From positions 167,674,084-167,738,083 of the forward strand of contig CM053031.1 in the NCBI GenBank assembly GCA_028564925.1: a stretch of 64,000 nt of DNA, written 5' to 3'. A model generated the notes under the pieces. The model ran no database searches and had not been told where the DNA came from. It saw only the letters and a program-made list of their open reading frames with translations. Source of the DNA: Lithobates sylvaticus. Taxonomy: Eukaryota; Chordata; Amphibia; Anura; Ranidae. Each line of letters begins with the position of its first letter. Position 1 is the first letter of the stretch. Positions 33,004 through 43,490 of this stretch are shown one piece after another. The translations under genes were made by a program, and so were the position numbers.

Positions 33004-34543
33004 AACTGAAAATTGTATACTTGCCTGACGGTAATTTTCCTTTCCTGATGCAAAGCATGACAGCATAAATGAATGGGATAGGCTCTGCCCCTCACCCAAT
33101 CAGGACTGGTTATACTATATATAAATGAGTCGCCTCCCCCCAGGCGGCATTCCCCTAACTATACTCAAATGCGAAACCCACAGGGCAGGGACCTGTATGC
33201 TGTCATGCTTTGCATCAGGAAAGGAAAATTACCATCAGGTAAGTATACAATTTTCCGTTTTCCTGACACAAGCATGACAGCATACACAAATGAAATGTAG
33301 CACGCCAACAAAACCTATAAGGGAGGGCCATGCTGAAGCATTTGAATCAACAGAACTGAAGTCCACTCCCCTGCTTTCAATGTTGCCTAATTGACTTTGC
33401 AATAGGCAAAAAAATGGTTTGTAGTATATGAACCTGGTTGGTATCCTGTAAAATTCTGGACCTCTTAATCTTGCCCATGAGTACGCCACCCATCTGATAA
33501 AGTATGCTCTGCACTAGATTGATGAATTTATCTTCGTCCTATAAGCCCCTTAGGCTACTCTGACCCGAGATAATGCCATTGTCCTAGTGGACAGTGAAAA
33601 GTCTTCTGATACTGCCAGGCCTGAAGAGGCCACTGTCTGACCTTCTAGAGAAGGGCCACTTCCATGTATTTCTTCTACAGAGTCCATTACTCCAGCTTGT
33701 GGTGATGCAGAAATTTCAATTTGGTCTTGACCCAGAAGCAAGGATGCACACCTTCGTCTGGTGCTGGAGAGGAAGAAACCAGAGCTATTTTTTTGATTAT
33801 GGTAGCAATGAGGTAGTCTACTGCTTGATGCTTTGATCTCTGAAATAATTCTCCCAGACAACCTTCCCAACACTAGTTGCACTGCAAGTTCTAAGGGGAA
33901 AGAACGATCTGTACTGGCCTTTCGGAATTGATTCCCCCAGATGTGTGGCGGTCACTGGATCTCATGAATTGAGGACCTGACCAAGACTTGACTACTGCTC
34001 AATCCCTTATCTTATATTACTTGCAGCCATCTTAATCTTTGCAGCCGGGAGCAGAGGATTCTATCCTTAACCACATCCATATTGAGCACTTTCGCCCCCT
34101 TCCTTCCCAGACCAATATTCAGCTTTCAGCGCTCTCGCACTTTCACTGACAATTGCGCGGTCATGCTACGCTGTACCCAAATGACATTTTTATCATTTTT
34201 TTTCGCACAAATAGAGCTTTCTTTTGGTGGTATTTATTCATGACTCCATTTTTTTATTTTTTTTTGTGAAAGAGGGCAAATTTGGAAAACAATTTTCTTC
34301 TATTTTAAAAGAAATCCAATAAAATCTAATTTTGTCAAATTTAAGCCAAAATGTATTCTGCTACATGTTTTTGGTAAAAAAAATCCCGTCGAGTCTATAA
34401 TTGGTTTGCGTGATCACGGACAGATGTACGCAAAAGATCATTTACAGATGTGCACAGGTGATCACGGACGTGTGCAAATGATCATTGGGACATGTGATTT
34501 TAATGTTATATATGTGGGGGACATGTGTTTTGGGGATCATTAC

Positions 34544-35950
34544 TGTGACAGACCTAGCCGAGACGCAGGCTTTTTGAGAGGACTGAATGCGAGCCTCTTG
34601 CCGACCGATTATGAGCCCTGGATTTTAAGGGGCACAGGGTGAATGAGAACCCCACTATAATCTGTGCTAGTCAGATTCAGTGTTGTATATTTAATGTGTG
34701 TTGTCTCATGCTGTTAGGACACACACTGTCAGATGCTAATGTCATGAACTTCAGCCACCTGTCTGTGGTCTTGTATAATGTAAATGTCTAGCCTGGCTTG
34801 TAAGAGTATTCCACACATTGTTGTTTGTGCTACTTAACCCTGTGTTGATGTTTATGGTAATGTGTATTGAATTGTTAGTGAGCTATAGGAGCTGTAAAGT
34901 CTTATCTCTCAGTCAACTAGTCTGAGTGTTGATTTAGATAATTAGCTCAGGTTAATTCTGTTTCTGGCTACAGTTGTATTGTAAGGCCCCATGCACACGA
35001 GACGCAGATGCAAACTCTGCTGAACGCGTGTTTTAAAAAGCAGAAACCTGCGTTTAAAAACGCGCGTTTTGCTGTGTTTTCATGCCGCGTTTAGACGCGT
35101 CTGCGTCTATAAGCATTTGTAAAGATAACATCATATAGACCCTCCCCAAGCTCAGAAAGCATGTATTAACTATTTCTGCCATTTTGATCAGAGTGAGCAG
35201 CAGCAGCAGAGAAAGCAGTTGTACACTTGCATTTGCCTCTCTTTGTGTGTTTTTTTTTTTTTTTTTAAATGGATCCCATATTGAATATATGTCAGGAAAT
35301 GCTCCTGGTGTTGCTCTTGATGCGGCAGCAATGTCGTCGCAAATTTGCATGAGAGGTCCAGAATCAGAGCTTGTCGATATTGGACACATCCGTTGATGGC
35401 ACAGCGAATGTCCGTTGGATATTTCACAAACATGTATACATCAGTGAGTATATATGCTCTATGAACTATCTAAACTAATTACGACATTTTAAACCAATTT
35501 TTCTACTATTTTTTATGGTTTACCATCATATTTCTGAGTTTTCTGCTCCAAAAAATTGGGTTCCTTTAAAAAGGCTTATAAACGCAAACGCAGGTGCCTG
35601 CCTTTAGCCGCGTTTTGCATCTGAAACGCAGAAAAGCAAAGTGTCTGAAAGCATTTTTTTTGCTTCTGGAAAAACGAGGTTAAACGCAACTGCATAAAAA
35701 CGGGAAAAAAACTAGACTGTGTACATGGACACATAGGATAACATTGAATGCGTTCAGGTGCAGTTGAAAAAAGTGTCCAACTGCCTCTGAACGCGCGTTT
35801 AACAGCATCTCGTGTGCATGAGGCCTTAGAATAAATGAGCAGGAGGGGGGACCTCCTCTTCTACTGTAATATAAATACTTGTCATTTTGGTTCTAATAAA
35901 TCAGTCCACATTAGCACTAACCAAGTGTCGTCTTGTTTTATGCTTGGGAG
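34544..35950 (+). mobile_element. Probable solo LTR fossil, split by a Harbinger MITE
   Basis: Starts TGTGACAGACCTAGCC. After the MITE it continues with two AATAAA-type polyadenylation signals near 35828 and 35894. This looks like one LTR without an internal region. The right edge is blurred by a microsatellite and the family is uncertain. Confidence 0.35.
34985..35825. mobile_element. PIF/Harbinger-type MITE, family H1 (copy 1)
   Basis: The 841-bp element begins GGCCCCATGCACACGAGA and ends TCTCGTGTGCATGAGGCC, an inverted pair. Flanks are TAA (34982-34984) and TTA (35826-35828), close to the 3-bp TWA target of Harbinger. The second copy at 46584-47387 has a perfect TTA duplication and opposite orientation. 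The interior holds ACGCGCGTTT-type motifs and an AGCAGCAGCAG tract. No transposase. Confidence 0.75.
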
Positions 35951-35951
35951 T

Positions 35952-36125
<174 letters not shown>

Positions 36126-36921
36126 TTCAGACTGGGAGGAAGTGGTATATGACGAAAGCACTCAATCGGTGTGTAGGGACGTTTCGTCACAATTACTATG
36201 TCGGGAATGTGTTTTGGGGACGTGTGTGTTTTACATTTCTAGTGACGTGTGTTTACACTACACTGGTGATCAGTGTGTAAAAAGCTGTAAAAAAAAAAAA
36301 AACGGCTAATACTAACTGATCACCAGCCGGCTGCAGAGATCCGCTCCCCTCTCCTCATCGATCACTTCCGTGTGAGGAGAGGACAGCTGATAGCTTAGCA
36401 ACCGGCTGTTTGTTTACATCACATGACGGCCATGATTGGACACGGCCATCATGTGATCAGTAGGGCCAATCACGGAGCCCTTCTGCCGATCTAAGATGCG
36501 CCATGTCCGGGTGACACAAGCGCATTGGGATCACGCTTCTGCGCGGGAACGCACGCGATCCCGCTCCTTCTAAGGGACGTTCCTGAACGTCCACTCAGGA
36601 GAGATAGCCCACCTGGCCGTTTATGTGCAGTGGCTGGGTGGGAAGTGGTTAAATTCTGTGAGATTTCCCATGTTCTAGTAAACCTGGAGTTTTCTGCAGG
36701 TTCCCCTGGTTTCCGCAAGGATGAGCCTTCCTAACACTGTCTCCCAGTGGCTAGATCCAACATGGCTGAATTTGGATACACTTGGCTCCGCTGTGTAAGG
36801 TCCGAGATTTCAGGTAGAATAGGAGGTTCTTGGGACAAATACTGTACTTTGACTACACCACGTCCTGTAAGGCCACCAGATCATTATTGCCCTCATCCCA
36901 GCTGTATGACTATGGATCCTG

Positions 36922-36964
36922 GTTGAACTAGATGGACTTGTCTCTTCAACCTGCCTAACTATGT
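36922..36964 (+). mobile_element. Tiny 5'-truncated SINE/LINE tail
   Basis: About 43 bp (GTTGAACTAGATGGACTTG onward to CCTAACTATG) match the 3' tail of the SINE at 755-1117. It is bracketed by the imperfect duplication ACTATGGATCCTG/ACTATGATCCTG (about 36909-36921 and 36966-36977). This is what an extremely truncated target-primed insertion would look like. Confidence 0.55.
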
Positions 36965-39260
36965 ACTATGATCCTGATGAGGAGCTTGGAGATCACTGAG
37001 TCTGTTGGCTATATAGGCTAACCTGCCGACCCAGCTGGATGTTAGATCCACTGCTTCCACTTTTGGAAAGCTCCTCCTGCAGGAATAACCGCCCTTCCTG
37101 ACCATTGAGTTTACTGCCAAGTTGAGATTCATTGAACCACTTGTTGGTCTAGGGACTTGTCCTTGACATCCAAGGCTTCATATTTTACAGTATCTGATAG
37201 GAAGTTCTGGGAAGCCAGAACACAGAGCAATGAGATGAGACGGGTTTTACTGTTGGTAAACCAGAATGGGAGATTCTTCTTGCCATGATAGATTACCTAT
37301 TGCCGTCTGTTGGGGGGCATAATTGAGGCCTCTGAGGCTGTGTTGCCCGAATGACTTCACCACTTTGTAATCACTGTACCCCTGATGTTCGACACTTCGT
37401 CCTCCATTGGCCTATGTCATTGACCTTGAGCTAGGAGGTCACTAAGGTGAATACCAAGAAATTGAATAGATTTTAATGAATGGTATGCCTTGAAGTTGAT
37501 AAGATTAACTATCCTTAGCCACCATCAATGGGACTAGTCCCATATGTGGGTTAATCTTCCTTCCCTGGAATAGGAAGCAAATCTTTCACTACCTTTTTCA
37601 GAAGGCCAGTTTATGATCTCCATCTTTCAGTGCGTCCAATCGACTGCATGGATTACTGCAGATTTACTTTGAACATTTGAGACCATGGGATAGAGCTAGG
37701 ACTTCATAAGACCTAATACTGTCACCTTCGTGAGGGCAACCCTACAGTATTCACATGAACGTTTAAAATGTCATTATTAGTTGGCCTTCAAAGCCTCTGA
37801 ATCAGGGTTTGCCAGGACCTGGAGGAGGTTGAGCCACCCACAGCTGTTTGCATAAGGAACCTGCAGCCCTTGCTCCTGGAAGCAATGTTCTGGAAAAATT
37901 TCTTGAGTATGTGGAAAGGTCAAAAAGTTGTTGAACGAACCCAAGGTGAAACTCTCAGAAGCCTGGGTGTAGCGATGTGCGTATGTACACATCGGCTAGA
38001 TCTAGAGAAACTGTAGCTGCTTTATCTGATGGTTTGAGTGATTGTTCCCAATGACTCCATATGACTATTTATTTATTTTTTTGGAACTTGATCCTTCATT
38101 CCATGTCTTGCCTAAATCTGCTTTCTGACTAAGAACAATGGACCAATGGTTCCTGTTGGACAAGATTTGGTAACATTTGCTTCAAGCCTTGATGGCTCTA
38201 AAGAACCATAGTGGTAATTTAGAATAGTTGGAAGAGTGGAAAGAAGTTCTATTGACTTTCTTACTGCACAAAGTACAACTCTCCAGCACACCATGAATCT
38301 TCCATTGTCCCAAGGTTTTTTAGCAGACGGATCACATCACAAAGACAAGTGCTGCACAGGCCCCACTGATCCTGAGCCTTCTACCCAAATTTGCATTATA
38401 TTGCAGAAATTAATACCGACTGGGCACATTTGAGTGAAAAAGGAACTTACTGCTCCTCGAGAGGAGCAGACTTGGGCTTAGGCGATCAGACTATGGATCT
38501 TCCAATCTCTTCTCTAGCTCTTCTCAGGCCCTGTCACCACTTTGTTTTGGGCTTAGGTGACTAGCCTAAGGGATTAGTCCCTGATCTGGACATCCACTGA
38601 TTCCATCTTAAATTGCATTCCATTTGACTTAGGGGTATATACAGTCAGTGGGTTAAGCCATAGGGATTGACTACCCTCACAGAATAGGAGGAGGAACAGC
38701 CTGCTGCCTCCATAGTGGTTGTACTGCCTCACTGGTCACTCCAATTTCACTCACGGATCAAGCACCACAGAGGCGTATTACTGGCCAAGTTTGCCTTCAA
38801 CTCGTCTAAGAACCACATAACCTTGGCTACTGAAGTGAACCCCAAAGCTGACCACACCATACTCCCTAATGGTAGTATAAACCTTCATTTCCAAATCCTA
38901 TATTGCTGTTCCCATGCCTCTGCGAAGGCTATTGCATCATCCGCTGGCAGACTGGCACTTCTGGCAGTCTGATGATTTGGCTTGCCTCTGTAATCCTCTT
39001 GCATCCTCTGTTAGCATGAAGACACATTGGGCCAATCTGATGAATGCTCATTGGCCTGCTGTTTTTGAGGCAGGAGGTACCCTTTAAACAACTCAGCTGT
39101 TTGATTAGCTTAGTACCTGAGCGTTAGCGACTTGAGATCCACCCAGTCAGGTTGCACTTGAGTGAACACATCTGCCTTTGTGTTTTATTGCCGCCTGATA
39201 TGCAACTTGGCATAGTATATTGGCGGGAATGTCAGTTAACCACACTCCCCATTCTGCCCA

Positions 39261-40559
39261 ATATGGTCCTTATTGTGATTTCCTTTTTAGTCTGCCCCTT
39301 CTGACAGTACTTTGAATGTATGGCAGTTTTTAGAGCCAAAACGAGACCTGTCACTGTTAGAAGAACAAGTTTCCACTTTTCCTTTTGGGGAGTGCTGCTG
39401 GTAATTAAGGGCTGGGAGAGTTTTACAAACCATACTGCCCACGCACTTTTTTTATTTATTTATTTTTTTATGTTTGATAGCATACTTACCTGACCCTCAC
39501 CTTATTAATCTTGGCTGCTCTCTGGGTAAGCTTATGGCTCAAGATATGAGCTGTAGGTTTGTTGTCATAATAAATACCTGGAAGCATTGGCTAGGACATA
39601 GCCTTAATACAATATCAGTGGCCATCCACACACCCATTTGCAGACATTGAAGCAGCAAATGGACCTATATTCTGTGAGCAAGGGTTAAACCCTTAGGAGC
39701 AATTACAGATAGTGTAATAAACTGGTTACTTAAAGAACTGTAACTAAAGCAGAACACAATTTTTTTTCACGCTGGCATTTAGACATAATGGGTTAATGCA
39801 TAGCAATCATTAAACACATTGCACCCAAAAGCACACCTTAAATGCATAGCAGTGGCATCCATACAAACAACCTGTGAAGCAAATGAAACCGACAGAACTA
39901 TACACAGCAGTTTAACCTACTTTGGCAGCTTGTATATTAACAGCATAATGATTCAGACACACCATGACAGCCCATGGAAAGCTTACCTGACTGACTCTAA
40001 CGGGGGGGATGGGAGAGTTTCCATTCCTGAACAGGTGGCCACCAATCCATTCCCAGGCAGCCGCCTGGGGCTCCCGGTCGCTACTACAGCAGGCCAGCAG
40101 TTACCCAAACATTTTGCTGCTCCCAGCCAACAAAGCGCAGTCCAGCCACAGGAAGCAGACAAGGAGCCATCTTGGAAGGGGGCAGCCCTGACAAGATATT
40201 CCAGCATCTTTGCAAGGGAAACCAACATACCCAAAGCCAGACTAACAAAAATGTGTGTGCGTGTGTGGGGCCACAACTCACCAAGGAGGGTAGACTGGAT
40301 CAGTCCCAATCCAACCACAAGGCAGAACGGCTTTGCCTGCATCCAGAGACCAGTATCTCAGCCCCCCACTATCTGGACCTGGGGGGGGGTCCTCCCTCGT
40401 ATGAAAGTTTTACAACTGAACAGAGAGGCTTCGTCACAGGAAAGAGGCTGAACCTATACGGGTGGTCAGATGAATCTGGCAAGGTGAGGGTTAAAAAAAA
40501 AAAATCTTTGATTCAAAGCTATAACCAGTTGAGCATTTGAGGAACAAAAAATGCCCCCT
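39261..40559. other. No gene recognised
   Basis: Contains T-rich and A-rich tracts, a G run at about 40381-40389, and overlapping open frames of 119 and 210 codons near 39819-40451 on opposite strands. Neither has a recognisable domain, and their coexistence argues for chance. The block 39470-40000 contains ACTTACCTGACC-like sequence and may be leader of DIRS-B, but this is weak. Confidence 0.35.
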
Positions 40560-41199
40560 GGAAGGTGTATAGCTGCATAACAGCCGCCGCACAGGAGATA
40601 AGTCCGCATGGTGAAAGTGTAACAAACGGAGCCCTTGCACCCATTTAAATATACATCACGGGATGGAACGCCCCACGAACAGCGTTGGCAGTGACGTCAT
40701 ACGACTCAGCCGTGGGGGTCTCCACGCATGCGCCGCTCAAAGCGGGTCAATAAGAGCCGCAAAACAATGATAGAGGATGAACCATACAAAAGGACAGCAC
40801 CCCTGGCTAAACATCCATATACTACATCCCACACGGCCAGGGGGTAAAAGATTGGCATATAACACAACCGGCCGCATCACTGCACCTGCCTCCAATATAC
40901 ACAGGTGCCGTAGCTGGTTGAAACCATAAACCAAGTTGGGGACACATAGGACTCCCCATATACAGCGTTAAGTTTTTTTGAAAGGATTCAAAAACATTAT
41001 CTAGTGTATCAAAATAGGAAAAAAAAACTTCACGTAAATCCAAGAAACAGAAGATTAGGTAGGTACTAGCCCGGCATATAAATCAATGACCTAGAAACGT
41101 GCCAAATACACAACGGGAATGAGCTTAGATTGGCAGTTAGAGAAAAACAAGAAAACTGATAGTTATACAGCACATAGTGTCCCAATCTAATGGACTAAT

Positions 41200-41200
<1 letters not shown>
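40560..41200. repeat. Possible single-armed foldback fragment FB-4
   Basis: Holds GCAGTGACGTCATACGAC followed by GCATGCGCCGC, in a setting similar to the interior of FB-1 (CCTGACGTCACTG). No inverted partner is visible, so it may be a truncated half-element. Tentative. Confidence 0.3.

Positions 41201-41203
<3 letters not shown>

Positions 41204-41245
<42 letters not shown>
41204..41245. repeat. GA microsatellite
   Basis: About 21 GA units. Confidence 0.95.
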
Positions 41246-41250
<5 letters not shown>

Positions 41251-41614
41251 CAGAACATACGGGCTTGTATGCCCCATATTTACCAAGTTGACTACCCCTC
41301 CTAAAAAGGGGGTGGGGGGAGATTTAACCTTGGGGACCATATTGGTGACCATTCAAAGACGTGCTGTTGTATTGGTCACAAAAGCAAATGGGCAAGGCTC
41401 ATAGGCAGAAAACCTTACCAAGTTCTACTGCATAGCAAACCTGAGCCTCGCCCATGAAGGACAAAGAAATAGTCTTGCTTTAATGCCCCAATAGCAAATT
41501 CTCACCTTTCCTTTGCTCACCCTCTCTTTTTTCAGCCTGCAGAAAAGAGTACAGCTATTTATCTCCTGGAATTGGAAGAGCATTTGACTTGCCTTCCTTT
41601 CTCTCCTGTTAGAG

Positions 41615-41795
41615 CAGTGGTCATCAACCCTGTCCTCAGGGCCCACTAACAGGCCAGGTTTTATGTATTACCTTGGGGAGATGCAGACTAGAATACTGCA
41701 ATCACTGAGCAGCAAATGATATCACCTGTGATGTGTTTCAGTTATCTTGCAAACCTGGCCTGTTAGTGGGCCGAGGACAGGGTTGATGACCACTG
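41615..41795. mobile_element. hAT-type MITE, family M3
   Basis: The 181-bp element begins CAGTGGTCATCAACCCTG and ends CAGGGTTGATGACCACTG, a perfect 18-bp inverted repeat. The arms extend through GGCCCACTAACAGGCC-like sequence. It is flanked by a perfect 8-bp duplication TGTTAGAG (41607-41614, 41796-41803). Confidence 0.9.
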
Positions 41796-41874
41796 TGTTA
41801 GAGGATCAGATTAATACAGTGTTATCATTTGATGGCAAAAAGTTATACTAAGTGATATTAAAGCTTCACATTAA

Positions 41875-43020
41875 CCACCTGAGACCCAGAGTACGTCATA
41901 TGACGTCTTTTTGTTCTCCGGGGTATATCTGAATGATGCCTGTAGCTACAGACGTCTTCAGCCGGCGATTCCCTGCACCATAAGAACGATCATAGCGGCT
42001 GTTCCGCCGCTTGATCGTTCTTACGGGTGGCGGGAGGGGACGCCCCCCCTCCCGCCGCCCTCCGGTGCTTCTACCGACTCACCGCTTCCATCGGTGAGTC
42101 GGACTCAGGATCCGCCAGCCCCCGAATGATGATCATAGAGATTTCCGGCGGACCAGATGGTCGCCGGAGTCTCTATGATCGTTCGGAGGCCGGGCGCGAT
42201 GTTATGACGTCACGCCCGGCCTCTGCATTCAAAAAACGGCGGCACCGCGGCTGGGAAGCGGTGATCGTTTTTTTTTTTTTTTTTTTTTTTTGATTTTATG
42301 CTTCCCAGCCTAGAGATGAGATGTGGGGTCTTATTGACGTTTTTGATGTTTACATTCCTTGTAATAGGAATAAAAGTAATCAAATATATATATTTTTTTA
42401 AAGGTGTTGAACTAAAAAAATAAAGTAAAATTTAACAATAAAAAGAAGAATTTTTTTTTTAAAGCGCCCTGTCCTGCGAGCTCGTACGCAGAAACGAACG
42501 CATACGCAAGTCCCGCCCACATATGAAAACGGTGTTCAAACCACACGTGAGGTATCGCCGCGAACGTTAGAGCGAGAGCAATAATTCTAGCCCTAGACCT
42601 CCTCTGTAACTCAAAATATGTAACCAGTAAAAAATGTTTAAAGCGTCGACTATGGGGATTTTTAAATACCAAAGTTTGGCGCCATTCCACAAGCTCATGC
42701 AATTTTGAAGCGTGACCTGTTGGGTATCTATTTACTCTGCGTATCTTCATCTTTCACATTATGCAAAAAAATTGGGCTAACTTTACTGTTCTGTTTTTTT
42801 TTTAAAGCAGGAAACTTTTTTTTCTGAAAAAACGCGTTCGAAAAATTGCTGCGCAAATACCGTGCGAGATAAAAAGTTGCAACGACCGCCATTGTATTCT
42901 TTAGGGTCTTTGCTAAAAAACATATATAATGTTTGGGGGTTCTATGTAATTTTCTAGCAAAAAAATTTGGAATTTTACATGTAGGAGAAAAATGTCAGAA
43001 TTGGCCTGGATCTCAGGTGG
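41875..43020. mobile_element. TTAA-bounded MITE with CCACCTGAGA ends
   Basis: The 1146-bp element lies between TTAA at 41871-41874 and at 43021-43024. The termini CCACCTGAGACCCAG and (inverted) CCACCTGAGATCCAG form a near-perfect inverted repeat, a typical piggyBac-like MITE layout. The left third is GC-rich with internal palindromes: AGAACGATCATAGCGG/CGCTTGATCGTTCT near 41982-42021, and CATAGAGATTTCCGGCGG/CGCCGGAGTCTCTATG near 42134-42178. The rest is AT-rich. No transposase. Confidence 0.8.
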
Positions 43021-43039
43021 TTAAAAAAAATAAAAAATA

Positions 43040-43490
43040 AAAATAACTTGTTATACTTGCCTCCACTGTGCAGCTCGTTTTGCACAGTGTGGCCCCGATC
43101 CTCTTCTGAGGTCCCTCGGTGGCTGTCTCGACTCCTCCCCGCTTCTCATAACCCCCTCCGGGAAGCGTTCTCCGCGGGGTTACCTTGCGGGCGCGCTCCC
43201 GAGTCCTGTATTCGGCGTCCATAGATGCCAAGTACAGGACTCAGCCCCGCCCCCGGCATGCCATATCATTGGAGTTGATTGACAGCAGCGCAAGCCAATG
43301 GCTGCGCTGCTATCAATCCAATGAAGAGCCGAGAAGCCCGGGCCGAGAAGACAGCGTGTTCATGACGCGGGACTTTCGAGGGCTCAGGTAAGTAAACGGG
43401 ATGGATGGGGGGCCTGTAAGCATCAGATGTTTTTTCACCTTAATGCATAGGATGAATTAAGGTTAAAAAGCGGGAAGCTTTACAACCCCT
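43040..43490. repeat. Interspersed repeat R1 (copy 2)
   Basis: Matches 32086-32440 through TTATACTTGCCTCCACTG, GCAGCTCGTTTTG and GGTCCCTCGGTGGCTG. This copy extends further, through GCAGCGCAAGCCAATGGC and GGCTCAGGTAAGTAAACG, and ends GCTTTACAACCCC beside the A tail of L1-C. Confidence 0.65.

Noticed and set aside
39819-40451. 210-codon + strand frame, possible gene
   Set aside because: No domain, overlapping opposite-strand frame of similar length, no splice context; probably chance.
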